64,000 nucleotides of DNA from Chitinophaga pinensis (GCA_945898275.1 CAMDHZ010000006.1:62001-126000); one strand, 5' to 3'. Positions 15,872-25,791 are shown, counted from the first letter of the stretch. Numbers and translations: made by a program. The notes: generated by a model from the sequence alone, not told the origin.

Positions 15872-17827
15872 ATGCAGCTATCGGTTATCATTGTTAATTA
15901 TAACGTAAAGTATTTTTTAGAACAGGCATTACATACTGTAAAAAAGGCATGTAGTGGGATTGATTCTGAGATTTTTGTGGTTGATAACCATTCTGTTGAC
16001 GGAAGTTGCGAAATGGTTAGGAAGTTATTTCCAGAGGTTAAGTTAATTCAAAATACTGAAAACTTCGGTTTTGCAAAAGCAAACAATCAGGCCATAAAAA
16101 TAGCCACTGGAAAGTACATTCTTCTGCTAAATCCCGATACAGTTGTAGAAGAAGATTGTTTTAACAAAGTAATTGATTTCATGGAACATACTCCAGATGC
16201 TGGCGCAGTTGGGGTTAAAATGATTGATGGATCTGGAAAATTTTTGCCTGAATCTAAACGTGGTTTGCCAACGCCAGAAGTAGCGTTTTATAAAATTTTT
16301 GGGTTAGCAGCTTTATTCCCTAAGTCAAAACGTTTTGGGAAATATCATTTGGGCTTTTTAGAAAAAAATGAGACACATGAAGTAGATGTTTTGGCTGGAG
16401 CTTTTATGATGTTAAGACAGGATGTGCTTAGAAAAGTTGGCTTATTGGATGAAGACTATTTTATGTATGGGGAAGATATTGACCTAAGCTATTGTATTAC
16501 TAAGGCTGGGTTCAAAAATTATTATTACCCACACACAACTATCATTCACTATAAAGGCGAAAGCACGAAAAAAACCAGTGTTAATTTTGTTTTTACTTTC
16601 TATAAGGCAATGATAATTTTTGCTAGAAAGCATTATTCAAAAAAGCATGCAAGAAATTTCAGTTTTCTCATTCATTTTGCTATTTACATTCGTGCATTAA
16701 TAGCAATATCCTCAAGGTTCATAACTAAAGTTTTTGTCCCTGTTTTAGATTATTTAGCCATCTTTTTTACCCTTTCTGTTGTAATAAACTTTTGGAGTAA
16801 TCAAAAATACCAGGTTCCAGAAGCATATCCCGCTTTAGTGGTTGGTTATAATAGTTTGGTTTATACATTTTTATGGATTGTAGGTTTGGGTATTGCAGGT
16901 GCTTACAATAAAAGAAAAACCTTTTTAAGTGTAGCAAAGGGCATTGCTTTTGGAACCTTAGCCATTGCTGTTTATTATGCCTTCATTGGAGAGCAGTATA
17001 GATTTTCGAGAGCCATCATTATTTTAGGTGCCTTGACAGCCATTATTGATGCCTATTTGATTAGAGTTTTGCTTCATTTTGTGCATTACAAGAGGTGGAG
17101 TTTTACCATGAGTAGAGATTTGCGAACCATCATAGTTGGCAATAGGTTGGAAGTTGAACGTGTGCAAGATTTATTGATTAAATCAAAAAGTAGAAGTGAA
17201 TATTTGGGTTATGTTTCACTCGAACCAAACAAAGAAGACAACCATTATCTTGGGGATATAAATGAATTGGTAGGTGTTGTTGATCTTTTTGGTGTAGAGG
17301 AAGTTATCTTTTGTAGTAAAGATTTACCTGCAAGCCGAATTATTGAGTGGATGGGTAAAATAGAAGCAAAGGATATTTTGTTTAAAATTGTTCCTGAGGA
17401 AAGTCTTTTTATAATAGGCAGTAACAACAAAAACACACCAGGGGATTTCTATACCATTGAGATAAATTTAAAACTTGCAAAAGCGTTCGAACAACAAAAG
17501 AAGCGTGCATTTGATATCAGTTTGAGTTTATTGTTATTATCGGTTTCTCCTTTTCTTTTAGTTTTTGTAAAAAAACCTATGAATATGTTTAGTAATATTT
17601 TTAGGGTATTATTAGGAGAAAAAACTTGGGTAAGTTATGCAAGTGCAGATAATATAAAACTGCTTCCAGCTATAAAAAGTGGAATTGTAAGTCCTTTAGA
17701 TGCCCAACCAGGCAAGCATTTTAATCCAGTAACTATCCAAAAGCTTAATTTTTTATATGCGAAGGATTACTCTATCGAAGGCGACTTTCTAATTGTGCTT
17801 AAGGCAATTAGACAGGTGGGGAATTAA
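15872..17827 (+). CDS. Family 2 glycosyltransferase fused to a degenerate polyprenyl sugar-phosphate transferase module
   Basis: Residues 1 to about 240 are a GT2 domain (SVIIVNYNVKYFLEQAL, VDNHSVDG, LLLNPDTVVEED, YFMYGEDIDLSY), likely a rhamnosyltransferase-like enzyme. About 270-390 hold several membrane segments, and about 410-530 form a Rossmann-like domain (RTIIVGNRLEVERV) like those in WbaP/WcaJ-type phosphoglycosyltransferases. The sequence from KKRAFDISLSLLLL on copies the first membrane helix of a bacterial sugar transferase. The usual catalytic DE pair and the RPGITG-type segment are not seen. It may belong to surface polysaccharide synthesis. It ends in a shared TTAA with the convergent hydrolase gene. 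Confidence 0.85.
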   Translation: MQLSVIIVNYNVKYFLEQALHTVKKACSGIDSEIFVVDNHSVDGSCEMVRKLFPEVKLIQNTENFGFAKANNQAIKIATGKYILLLNPDTVVEEDCFNKVIDFMEHTPDAGAVGVKMIDGSGKFLPESKRGLPTPEVAFYKIFGLAALFPKSKRFGKYHLGFLEKNETHEVDVLAGAFMMLRQDVLRKVGLLDEDYFMYGEDIDLSYCITKAGFKNYYYPHTTIIHYKGESTKKTSVNFVFTFYKAMIIFARKHYSKKHARNFSFLIHFAIYIRALIAISSRFITKVFVPVLDYLAIFFTLSVVINFWSNQKYQVPEAYPALVVGYNSLVYTFLWIVGLGIAGAYNKRKTFLSVAKGIAFGTLAIAVYYAFIGEQYRFSRAIIILGALTAIIDAYLIRVLLHFVHYKRWSFTMSRDLRTIIVGNRLEVERVQDLLIKSKSRSEYLGYVSLEPNKEDNHYLGDINELVGVVDLFGVEEVIFCSKDLPASRIIEWMGKIEAKDILFKIVPEESLFIIGSNNKNTPGDFYTIEINLKLAKAFEQQKKRAFDISLSLLLLSVSPFLLVFVKKPMNMFSNIFRVLLGEKTWVSYASADNIKLLPAIKSGIVSPLDAQPGKHFNPVTIQKLNFLYAKDYSIEGDFLIVLKAIRQVGN

Positions 17828-18591
17828 ATCAAATCAAAAGTTTTTAGGTATTTAAGAATATCCTCAGCAAGTGTTTGAGGTTCTTCTTGCATTGCCATAT
17901 GTGCAGAATCATTGAAAATAGTAAGGTAAGCCTTTTCACAAGAGGCTGCTTGAGATAACATTAGTTCTTTGGGAATTAGCGCATCTTTTGCCCCAATTCC
18001 AAAATATACTGGTAGTTCGGTTTGAACCAAAAGTTGAGTTAAGTCTAATCTGTCTCTCATGGCCAAGGCAGCATTTATGATACCTTCTGTTGAAGAAGTT
18101 TTTGCGGTAGCAATGGCTTTTGAAACATAAGTCTGGTTTTGATTTTCTTGGCTAAATAATCCAGGAATAAAACTATCTACATATTTTTCCTTGCCAAAAG
18201 AGCCTATAAATTTTACAACTTGGTTGCGCTTTTCTATCCTTTCTGGAGTATCTGAGGTTGCAATAGAATGCAGCAATCCAAAGCCTTTTAGTAATTCTGG
18301 GAATTGCTGGGCAAAAGATAAAGTAACATATCCACCCATGCTATGCCCAATTATCACACATTTTTCAATGTTTAAAAACTTAAGCATTGAAGCCAAATCC
18401 TTGGCCATAGAAGCAATGCTTACTCCATTATAGGTTTCTGATTTCCCAAATCCTGGTAGGTCAGGTAGGATTATTTTACAATGGTCCTTAAGCAACAACA
18501 CCTGCTCGTCGAAGCAGGTGTTGTTTTCACAAAATCCATGTAATAGTACCAGCGTGGTATTTCCATCGCCAACAACTTTACAGTTCATCAT
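17824..18591 (-). CDS. Alpha/beta hydrolase
   Basis: This 255-aa hydrolase shows LLHGFCENNTCF (oxyanion region), the nucleophile elbow GHSMGGYV, the acid region FGIGAKDALIP and the catalytic histidine in NDSAHMAM. There is no signal peptide. The substrate is unknown; the fold covers esterases, MenH-like and BioH-like enzymes. It starts 1 bp after the stop of the PpiD-like gene and is co-transcribed with it. Two adjacent methionine codons make the exact start ambiguous by one residue. A perfect 13-bp hairpin lies in codons about 23-33. Confidence 0.9.
   Translation of the reverse strand: MMNCKVVGDGNTTLVLLHGFCENNTCFDEQVLLLKDHCKIILPDLPGFGKSETYNGVSIASMAKDLASMLKFLNIEKCVIIGHSMGGYVTLSFAQQFPELLKGFGLLHSIATSDTPERIEKRNQVVKFIGSFGKEKYVDSFIPGLFSQENQNQTYVSKAIATAKTSSTEGIINAALAMRDRLDLTQLLVQTELPVYFGIGAKDALIPKELMLSQAASCEKAYLTIFNDSAHMAMQEEPQTLAEDILKYLKTFDLI
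18494..18525. repeat. Perfect 13-bp inverted repeat inside a coding sequence
   Basis: AACAACACCTGCT (18494-18506) and AGCAGGTGTTGTT (18513-18525) are exact reverse complements around the loop CGTCGA. The hairpin lies near the 5' end of the hydrolase message. On the plus strand it is followed only by a short T stretch. Confidence 0.8.
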
Positions 18592-18592
18592 A

Positions 18593-20710
18593 TTAATAGA
18601 ATAAATGTCTATTGTCTTTTACATTCTTGATTTCTTTCAATACTTCAAAATAATTGTATTCTAATTTTTGAGTCAAAGTATTACTTATTTCTGCCTTTTG
18701 GGCATCGTAATTTGTAGCAGGCGGGGCAGGTACCATTTTAACTACTTCATAGGCATAAACTGCAGCATCACCTTTTAGAGGTCCTTTTACCTTATTTAGT
18801 TCGCTTGTTCCTGCTGCAGCTCCAGCAAATATTGGGTCAAACCCAATATAAGGAATGCTTGCATTTTCAAAAGTTAAAGCTGGAACAGGCGTAATTGGCT
18901 GGTTTAGTCCTTTGCTGATGGCATTTAGAGTTGATCCAGACTCCATCGCTTTTACAAGTTTTTCAGTTAGCTGTTCAGCCTTCTTATCTTTTCTAAAGTC
19001 ATTTAACACACGTTCTCTTGAAGCTTCAAAGTTTGATTTACCTTTTTCTCTAATGGCAGTTAATGTTAAAATTACATATTTATCTTCACCAACAGTTAAA
19101 ACATCGCTAACATCTCCAACCTTTGCATTGAATGCCCAACGAACAGCTTCTCTAGCCTCGGTATATCCAGGAAGGAAGTTGTCTGTCTCACGCACAAACT
19201 CAGCAACACGTTTTAAAAACTTCTTTTCATCTACATTTTTGGCAAAGTCATCAGAATTTCTGCTTATGGCAGCAAATTGGCTAGCTTCATTAAATGCAAT
19301 TGAAGTGGTTTTATCACTTGCGCCAACTGCTCTTGAAAGCACACCAGCACAAACAGTTTTCTTACTCTTATCTCCAGTTACTTTTATAACATGGAAGCCA
19401 AATTGGGTTTTTGTTACAAAAACATCACCTTTATTATGTGATTTTACTGCATCATTGAATTCTTTAACCATTGAACCTTCAGTGAACCAGCCTAAATCTC
19501 CTCCTCTATCTTTGGTTCCATCTGTTCCAAATTCTGCAGCTAAGGTTGCAAACTCCTCACCTTTTTTCACTCTTGCCAAAATATCATTGGCTTTTTTCTG
19601 TGCATTAGCTGTGTCCAAATCTGTTGGTCCTTCAACACGTATTAAGATATGACTTGCTTTCATGCTAAAAACAGAATCTTGCTTAACACCGCTAATTTTA
19701 TATAAAGTCCAATTTCCGTTTTCAAATAGCGGTCCTATTACAGTTCCAATCGAGTCATTAAATAATCTTCCTTGAACCGATTCTGGAAATTCACTTCTGC
19801 GTTTTGGATTTGGATCAAACTTTACATCACTGTTTAAATCTACATAGGCAGTATCGTTATCAGCTGCTTGAAATTGAGCTAATTGGTCAAAAGCCCATTT
19901 CTGAACTACCGCTGAATCTTCGGTGGTTGGCGCAAAATCCCAAACTACAAATTCTAATTTTCTGCTATTTTCTTTTTCTTTATACTTATCTAAGTTCTTT
20001 TTGAAATAAGATTTTAAGTCATTGTCGTCAGCAATAATGGTTGAATCTGCAATAGTAAAATAAGGCATTGCAACCAAATTAACTTCAGCAGATTGATTTC
20101 TAGCATTGTAAAGACTCCTTGCTTCAAGACTTGTTCCGTAAACACCTTTTTTCAAAATGTTAGAGAATTTACGTTGTAGCGTTTCAGTCACGATATAATC
20201 TTCAAATTCTTTCCATTGGGCTTTTGCGTTTTCATCTGTTCCTTCAGTTACTTGTTTCAAGTATCTTTTCACATTGTTAAGGTCGAATTGACCACTATTT
20301 GGGTCTGTGAAAGATTGGCGAATTTGTGGGTGAATATTATTGCCAAATACCATATCACTCAATTCATCCTCAGAAACCGTTAATCCAAGCGTTTCATATT
20401 GCTTTAGCATTAAAAAGTCATTCAATACTTGATTCCAAGTTTGGTCTCTTAATTGAGTTTTGGTGTTTTCATCAATACTTTCTTGACCGCTTCGTTTGAG
20501 GTAGTTGTCTATATTTAATTGATATTTTGCATCAAATTCCTTTGCTGAAATTTTTTCACCATCAATTTCGCCTACATCTGTAACCTGTCCGCCACCAAAC
20601 AAACCCATATTGTTGTTTAATGCATCAGAAATTACAAATAAAGCCAACGCTAATCCAACTGCTCCAATTGCGAGTCCTGATCTGTTCCTTATTTTTGTTA
20701 ATATTGCCAT
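18593..20710 (-). CDS. PpiD-like membrane-anchored peptidyl-prolyl isomerase
   Basis: This 705-aa protein has one N-terminal membrane anchor (SGLAIGAVGLALALFVISDAL) after the start MAILTKIRNRSG, a SurA/PpiD N-terminal helical region, and a parvulin domain from KASHILIRVEGP to FGFHVIKVTGDK. A long C-terminal region resembles the rest of PpiD. It likely assists folding of exported proteins at the periplasmic face of the inner membrane. The ATG at 20710 is chosen; an in-frame TTG at 20761 would add an odd 17-residue extension before the basic anchor start. A long antisense frame over this gene has a serine/leucine-rich composition typical of a shadow. Confidence 0.93.
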   Translation of the reverse strand: MAILTKIRNRSGLAIGAVGLALALFVISDALNNNMGLFGGGQVTDVGEIDGEKISAKEFDAKYQLNIDNYLKRSGQESIDENTKTQLRDQTWNQVLNDFLMLKQYETLGLTVSEDELSDMVFGNNIHPQIRQSFTDPNSGQFDLNNVKRYLKQVTEGTDENAKAQWKEFEDYIVTETLQRKFSNILKKGVYGTSLEARSLYNARNQSAEVNLVAMPYFTIADSTIIADDNDLKSYFKKNLDKYKEKENSRKLEFVVWDFAPTTEDSAVVQKWAFDQLAQFQAADNDTAYVDLNSDVKFDPNPKRRSEFPESVQGRLFNDSIGTVIGPLFENGNWTLYKISGVKQDSVFSMKASHILIRVEGPTDLDTANAQKKANDILARVKKGEEFATLAAEFGTDGTKDRGGDLGWFTEGSMVKEFNDAVKSHNKGDVFVTKTQFGFHVIKVTGDKSKKTVCAGVLSRAVGASDKTTSIAFNEASQFAAISRNSDDFAKNVDEKKFLKRVAEFVRETDNFLPGYTEAREAVRWAFNAKVGDVSDVLTVGEDKYVILTLTAIREKGKSNFEASRERVLNDFRKDKKAEQLTEKLVKAMESGSTLNAISKGLNQPITPVPALTFENASIPYIGFDPIFAGAAAGTSELNKVKGPLKGDAAVYAYEVVKMVPAPPATNYDAQKAEISNTLTQKLEYNYFEVLKEIKNVKDNRHLFY

Positions 20711-20807
20711 CTCTAGTTTTTTAGGAACGGCGAAAATAAGCGGGCTTGTGACAAAAGTCAATCTTTATTTTCTTCTTAGACTCTAAAAGGCATAACTTTA
20801 GGCAACA

Positions 20808-21515
20808 ATGACTACAAAATATGGTAAATTATTTCTAATTCCAAACTTTCTCAGTGATGATAATGAGGATGATTTTATTGCTGGACACGTAAGAAGAATG
20901 GTAAATCATCTCACTCATTTTGTGGTCGAAAATGAAAAACAGGCAAGGGCACTAATTAAAAGAATTAATTTATCCCATCCACAAGCAGAGCTCAAAATTT
21001 GGTTGCTCAATGAACATACTAAAGCTCAGGAGATTTCTGGTTTACTAGCTGCTCTTGAAAATGCGGATGCTGGAATTATTTCTGATGCAGGCTTGCCTTG
21101 CGTGGCAGATCCAGGTTCGAGTTTAGTGGCTTTGGCTCAAACAAAAGGCATTGAAGTGATTCCTTTGCCTGGAGCAAGCAGTATAATTTTAACTTTGATG
21201 GGCAGTGGTTTCAATGGCCAACAGTTTTCATTTGTTGGTTACATTCCGATAGATAAAGCTCAGAGAATTAAAAGAATAAAAGAGTTAGAAGGAGTTGCCA
21301 GCAAAGGTGTTTCTCAGATTTTTATGGAAACACCCTATAGAAATAATCATTTATTAACCGACCTTTTGGCAAATGTAAATTCAAATGCCATGCTTTGTAT
21401 CGGCTGTAAGGTTGGCTCAAATGCGGGTTGGGTCAAAACGAAAACAATTGCAAAGTGGAAAATTGAAACACCAGATTTACACAAGCAGCCATGCATTTTT
21501 ATTTTAGGCGTTTAA
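20808..21515 (+). CDS. SAM-dependent methyltransferase of the RsmI/tetrapyrrole methylase family
   Basis: This 235-aa protein has the family hallmark ISDAGLPCVADPGSSLVALAQ and the segment VIPLPGASSIILTLMGSGFNGQQFSFVGY, as in RsmI, the 16S rRNA C1402 2'-O-methyltransferase. The N-terminus differs from RsmI (KLFLIPNFLSDD instead of the usual LYVVATPIGN), so it is more likely a Bacteroidota paralogue than RsmI itself. The target is unknown. It begins about 100 bp upstream of and divergent from the PpiD-like gene. Confidence 0.85.
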   Translation: MTTKYGKLFLIPNFLSDDNEDDFIAGHVRRMVNHLTHFVVENEKQARALIKRINLSHPQAELKIWLLNEHTKAQEISGLLAALENADAGIISDAGLPCVADPGSSLVALAQTKGIEVIPLPGASSIILTLMGSGFNGQQFSFVGYIPIDKAQRIKRIKELEGVASKGVSQIFMETPYRNNHLLTDLLANVNSNAMLCIGCKVGSNAGWVKTKTIAKWKIETPDLHKQPCIFILGV

Positions 21516-21597
21516 AGTGCTGGAATTTAGACAAATAGCTAAAAAGCTTTGAATTTTTCTTAACAACTCCTTTCTTTGAAAATGATTAATCACCGAG

Positions 21598-22470
21598 ATG
21601 AGCTGGTATAAACGTGTAAAAGAGGGCATTACAACCCTAACTTCGGAGAAGAAGGCAGTGCCAGATGGGTTATGGCACAAGTGCAGTAGATGTAAGAAAA
21701 CATTTCTTACAGAAGACCATCAGAAAAATTGCTATGTATGTTCAAATTGCAACTACCATGACAAGGTAGGTTCGCATGAATATTTCGAAATTTTGTTTGG
21801 AGAGGATTTTATTGAATTGTTTGATACAATTTTACCAAGCGACCCTTTGAAATTTATTGACACAAAGGAGTATGCTAAAAGGTTAAAGGAGTCTCAGGAT
21901 AAGAGCGGTTTAAGCGACGCCATGCGCGTAGCTGTTGGAAATCTTACTCCTCAAATGAAATTGGTTGTGGCTTGCATGGATTTTGGCTTTATTGGCGGAA
22001 GCATGGGAAGTGTGGTTGGAGAGAAAATCGCGAGAGCCATTGATTATGCTAGGGAAAACAAAATTCCATTAATGATTATCAGTAAGTCTGGTGGAGCTAG
22101 GATGATGGAAGCCGCATATTCTTTGATGCAAATGGCAAAGACCTCAGCTAAATTAGCTTTACTTGGAAAAGCAGGTATACCTTATGTTTCCTTGTTAACT
22201 GATCCAACTACAGGTGGGGTAACTGCAAGTTTTGCAATGTTGGGTGATGTAAATATTGCTGAACCAGAAGCATTGATTGGGTTTGCTGGTCCTAGAGTTA
22301 TCAGAGAGACGATTGGAAAGGATTTACCAAAAGGATTTCAAAGTTCTGAGTTTGTGCTAGAACATGGGTTTTTGGATTTTATTGTGGTAAGAACAGAATT
22401 AAAAGCCAAGCTCAGCAATCTGCTTCATATAATGATGAAAGTGCCAACGGAAACTGAGAAAGCAAATTAA
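21598..22470 (+). CDS. accD: Acetyl-CoA carboxylase carboxyltransferase subunit beta
   Basis: AccD forms with AccA the carboxyltransferase that makes malonyl-CoA, the first step of fatty acid synthesis. The 290-aa protein has the four-cysteine zinc ribbon (Cys29, Cys32, Cys48, Cys51). The crotonase-fold core includes [47 protein letters not shown] and [13 protein letters not shown]. Length and order are standard. It is followed 11 bp later by the LUD gene on the same strand. Confidence 0.97.
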   Translation: MSWYKRVKEGITTLTSEKKAVPDGLWHKCSRCKKTFLTEDHQKNCYVCSNCNYHDKVGSHEYFEILFGEDFIELFDTILPSDPLKFIDTKEYAKRLKESQDKSGLSDAMRVAVGNLTPQMKLVVACMDFGFIGGSMGSVVGEKIARAIDYARENKIPLMIISKSGGARMMEAAYSLMQMAKTSAKLALLGKAGIPYVSLLTDPTTGGVTASFAMLGDVNIAEPEALIGFAGPRVIRETIGKDLPKGFQSSEFVLEHGFLDFIVVRTELKAKLSNLLHIMMKVPTETEKAN

Positions 22471-22481
22471 TCCGAATTACC

Positions 22482-23156
22482 TTGGAACAGCAAGTTACCT
22501 CAAAGGAGAAGATTTTAAAAAAAGTAAGACAAGGATTAATCAATAAATCCAAAAGTACTTACCAGAATATAGATTTAGAATCTAGCGTATTTAATTATCC
22601 TGAAGGTGAAACTTTAACAGAAATGTTTGTTCGTTCTTTTGTAGGGGTTGGAGGGAAATTTGTTTATTGCGATAATCGATTTGATTGTATCGATAAGTTA
22701 TTAGACCTCATTGAGGATAGAAAGTGGAAGGTGTTATTTTGCAGAGAAGAAGCTTTGCAAGAATTACTATCGGAAAGTGGTATTTCATATTTTCAAAAAG
22801 CCGAGCACTTAGATAAAATCCAAGCTTCTATTACAAGCTGTGAAGCAATGCTTGCAAATTCAGGTTCGATAATGGTGAGCAGTATGCACAATGCTAGAGT
22901 ATTAACTATTTGGCCTCCTGTTCATATTGTTATCGCTAATCGGTCTCAAATTGTATTAGACATGAAAGAATCTTTTCAAATTCTTAGAAATAAGTTTGGT
23001 AGAAATATTCCAACCATGATTAGTTATATAACTGGTCCAAGTATTTCAAATGAAATTCCTTCAGAAAATAAAGATGTTGTTTCCTCCCCAATAGTTGGAG
23101 CGCACGGACCTGTGGAAGTTATTTTGTTTTTGATTGACGATAGAAAAAACGATTAA
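22482..23156 (+). CDS. LUD (LutC/YkgG-like) domain protein
   Basis: This 224-aa protein has the LUD domain: SREAL-like CREEALQELL, then ITSCEAMLANSGSIMVSS and WPPVHIVIANRSQIV, ending with TGPSISNEIP and GAHGPVEVILFLID. LUD proteins take part in lactate utilisation in some bacteria, but stand-alone copies have unknown roles. The only possible start near the 5' end is TTG at 22482. It is in a tight run with accD and lpxH, so it is co-transcribed with lipid synthesis genes. Confidence 0.88.
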   Translation: MEQQVTSKEKILKKVRQGLINKSKSTYQNIDLESSVFNYPEGETLTEMFVRSFVGVGGKFVYCDNRFDCIDKLLDLIEDRKWKVLFCREEALQELLSESGISYFQKAEHLDKIQASITSCEAMLANSGSIMVSSMHNARVLTIWPPVHIVIANRSQIVLDMKESFQILRNKFGRNIPTMISYITGPSISNEIPSENKDVVSSPIVGAHGPVEVILFLIDDRKND

Positions 23157-23166
23157 GAAGCAAGCT

Positions 23167-23916
23167 TTGAAGCGAATATATTTTGCATCTGATTTCCACC
23201 TTGGTATTCCAAATAGAAAAGATAGTTTCGAACGCGAGTTGAGGATTATTAGGTGGCTAGAGGGTATAAAACCTGATTGTGAGGCTTTATATATTTTAGG
23301 TGATGTTTTTGATTTTTGGTTTGAATACCATTTAGTGGTGCCAAAAGGATTTGTACGTTTACAAGCAAAAATTGCTGAATTTACGGACAGTGGAATTCCA
23401 GTATTTTTTTTTCATGGCAATCATGATTTGTGGCAATTTGGTTATTTTGAAGAAGAACTAGGCGTTAAAGTTATTGCTGAACCTATCTTTATAGAATTAT
23501 TAGGAAAGAAATTTTACTTGGCACATGGAGACGGACTTGGGTCGGGTCAAACCAAATTTAAATTGATCCTAGCAATTTATAGAAATTATTATTTTCAAAG
23601 ATTGTTTGCCTTTTTTCACCCTAGTATAGGTATTGGTATTGCCAATTGGATGAGTGCACAAAGTAAACTAAAAACATTTGATGGCAATTTTGATTTTTAT
23701 GGCGAAAAAGAACACCTTATTGAGCATTGTAGAAAACTCATAAATGAAGGAAAAGATGCAGATTATTATGTATTTGGGCATAGACATTTACCTATGATTT
23801 ACGATTTGGGCAAAGGTGCGAATTATGTGAACCTTGGGGATTGGATTGGCTTTAATACCTATGCGGTTTTTGATGGTGAAAAATTAAGCCTAGAAACATT
23901 TGAGAAAGACCAGTAA
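23167..23916 (+). CDS. lpxH: UDP-2,3-diacylglucosamine diphosphatase (LpxH-like)
   Basis: This calcineurin-like phosphoesterase makes lipid X in lipid A synthesis. The metal-site motifs are all present: SDFHLG, GDVFDFWFE, HGNHDLW, LAHGDGLG and VFGHRHLP. With the TTG at 23167 the product (249 aa) starts MKRIYFASDFHLG, which fits the family. A second in-frame TTG at 23134 would overlap the LUD gene by 23 bp. No ATG is available. AAGAAG just upstream may act as a ribosome site. LpxH versus a related LpxG-type enzyme cannot be fully separated by eye. Confidence 0.88.
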   Translation: MKRIYFASDFHLGIPNRKDSFERELRIIRWLEGIKPDCEALYILGDVFDFWFEYHLVVPKGFVRLQAKIAEFTDSGIPVFFFHGNHDLWQFGYFEEELGVKVIAEPIFIELLGKKFYLAHGDGLGSGQTKFKLILAIYRNYYFQRLFAFFHPSIGIGIANWMSAQSKLKTFDGNFDFYGEKEHLIEHCRKLINEGKDADYYVFGHRHLPMIYDLGKGANYVNLGDWIGFNTYAVFDGEKLSLETFEKDQ

Positions 23917-24700
23917 AATATTCTTTTGCTTTTTAATCGGAATTCTATTTAGCGGTTTTAAGCCCAATTGGAAGCAGATAGCTATAATTGATATTCAAGT
24001 AAAAATTATGGAGCTTGACTACCTAGGAAATATATATGTAGTGAGCAAAACAAACCAATTGTATAAGTATAACCCCAAAGGAGTGCTATTGAGTACCTTA
24101 AATTATTCTTATTTAGGAAATATTTCACATTTGGATTGTAGCAATCCTATGGAATTGTATTTATTCTATAGGGAGTTAAATTCAATTGTTTTTTTAGATA
24201 ATAACTTAGCTTTTAGAGGGAAAATCAATTTATCGGAATTTGGAAACATTCAAGCGATCACTATGGGAAGGGCATATGATAATGGAATTTGGTTGTTTGA
24301 TATTTCAGATTTACAATTAAAAAAGGTGGAAAGAGATGGAAAAGTTACCCAGCAAAGTGGTAATTCATTGCAATTTGTGGCTAAGAACAAGCTTTCACCA
24401 AATAGTATCAGAGACAATGGCAATCAAGTATTTATGAATGATAGTGCGGTGGGAATTTTAGTTTTCGATGCCTTTGCCAACTATTTAAAGACCATTCCTT
24501 TAAAAGGCATATCAAATTTTTCAGTCGCAGAAAAGGATTTAACCTATTTAGAAGGGTCAAACCTTATTCGTTATAGGTTTGGTGATAAGGGAAGGGATAC
24601 TTTACAATTGCCTGATATTGAGAGTTTGCAAGCAAAGATGTTTAAGCAAAATGTTTACATTTTTGATTCTAAACAATTACACATCTATAGTTTTGAATAG
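23900..24700 (+). CDS. Secreted beta-propeller-like protein of unknown function
   Basis: This 266-aa protein begins with a signal peptide-like stretch ([18 protein letters not shown]). The mature part is beta-rich with repeats such as [22 protein letters not shown] and [21 protein letters not shown], which resemble propeller blades. No enzymatic motif is seen. The start is TTG at 23900, overlapping the end of lpxH by 17 bp, and no ATG exists near it. It is the last gene of the accD-LUD-lpxH run. Confidence 0.7.
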   Translation: MRKTSKIFFCFLIGILFSGFKPNWKQIAIIDIQVKIMELDYLGNIYVVSKTNQLYKYNPKGVLLSTLNYSYLGNISHLDCSNPMELYLFYRELNSIVFLDNNLAFRGKINLSEFGNIQAITMGRAYDNGIWLFDISDLQLKKVERDGKVTQQSGNSLQFVAKNKLSPNSIRDNGNQVFMNDSAVGILVFDAFANYLKTIPLKGISNFSVAEKDLTYLEGSNLIRYRFGDKGRDTLQLPDIESLQAKMFKQNVYIFDSKQLHIYSFE

Positions 24701-24706
24701 TTCGCT

Positions 24707-24714
24707 TATCTTCG
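24707..24714 (+). promoter_or_regulatory. Putative -7 box six bases before prfA
   Basis: TATCTTCG fits the TAnnTTCG variant and is six bases from the ATG at 24721. It lies just after the stop codon of the preceding gene. No -33 TTG is visible at the normal spacing. Confidence 0.35.
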
Positions 24715-24720
24715 CGCCCC

Positions 24721-25791
24721 ATGTTAGATAAGTTAGAGGCAATTTACACTAGATTTAAACAGGTTGAAGAGCAGTTAAGTCAACCAGATGTTTTGGCTGA
24801 TATGAAGCGATTTACCCAAATGAACCGCGAGTATAAAAGCTTACAACCGATTATTGACAAGTATTTTGAATATAAAAACTTGGTTGGTAATATTCAGAAT
24901 GCCAGAGAAATAATGAAAGCTGAGAAGGATGAAGAATTGCGAGAAATGGCAAAAGCCGAGCTGGATGAAAATGAACCAAAAGTTACTCCTTTAGAAGAGG
25001 AAATTAGAATATTATTAATTCCAAAAGACCCAGAAGATGCAAAAAATGCTATTTTAGAAATTAGAGGTGGCACTGGCGGTGATGAAGCTAGTATTTTTGC
25101 TGGAGACCTTTATCGCATGTATATGTATTTTTGTGAGAAGAGAGGTTGGAAGACTGAGATAGTTGATTTTACTGACGGAACAGCTGGTGGATACAAGGAG
25201 ATAATCATAGATGTAAAGGGTGAAGATGTTTACGGAATTTTAAAATATGAGAGTGGAGTGCACCGCGTTCAGCGTGTTCCAGAGACAGAAACCCAAGGTA
25301 GAGTGCATACGTCTGCTGCCACAGTTGCTGTTTTGCCAGAAGCAGAAGAGGTAGATGTTTATTTGAACCCAGCAGATATTGATATGCAAACTGCAAGGTC
25401 TGGTGGAGCTGGTGGTCAGAACGTAAATAAGGTTGAAAGTAAGGTAATGCTAACGCATAGGCCAACAGGTTTAGTGGTGGTTTGTCAGGTAGAACGCACC
25501 CAGAATGGAAATAGAGAGCGTGCCATGCAAATGTTGCGTTCAAAACTATATGAAATAGAATTACAGAAGCACAATGATGCGATTGCCAGTAAGCGGAAAA
25601 CAATGGTGTCTTCTGGAGATAGGTCTGCAAAAATCCGCACTTATAATTATCCTCAAAGCAGAGTTACCGACCATAGAATAGGCTATACAGCTTACAATCT
25701 TCCAGAAGTAATGAATGGAAACATTCAAACTTTTATTGATCAATTGCAAGTTGCAGAAAATGCCGAAAAATTAAAGGAAGGTCAGCTATAA
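24721..25791 (+). CDS. prfA: Peptide chain release factor 1
   Basis: RF1 ends translation at UAA and UAG. The 356-aa protein has GGQ at residues 231-233 in [15 protein letters not shown], whose glutamine is normally methylated by PrmC. The anticodon-like PxT tripeptide appears as Pro-Glu-Thr at 187-189 in [10 protein letters not shown], which marks it as RF1 rather than RF2. Length is standard. It is convergent with the next gene, with 5 bp between the stops. Confidence 0.97.
   Translation: MLDKLEAIYTRFKQVEEQLSQPDVLADMKRFTQMNREYKSLQPIIDKYFEYKNLVGNIQNAREIMKAEKDEELREMAKAELDENEPKVTPLEEEIRILLIPKDPEDAKNAILEIRGGTGGDEASIFAGDLYRMYMYFCEKRGWKTEIVDFTDGTAGGYKEIIIDVKGEDVYGILKYESGVHRVQRVPETETQGRVHTSAATVAVLPEAEEVDVYLNPADIDMQTARSGGAGGQNVNKVESKVMLTHRPTGLVVVCQVERTQNGNRERAMQMLRSKLYEIELQKHNDAIASKRKTMVSSGDRSAKIRTYNYPQSRVTDHRIGYTAYNLPEVMNGNIQTFIDQLQVAENAEKLKEGQL

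Noticed and set aside
18855..19652. 265-aa frame on the plus strand inside the PpiD-like gene
   Set aside because: It lies fully antisense to a well-supported gene, is rich in serine, leucine and phenylalanine as antisense frames usually are, and shows no domain.
25205..25630. 141-aa frame antisense to prfA
   Set aside because: It overlaps the conserved core of prfA and has a histidine/leucine-rich shadow composition with no family resemblance.
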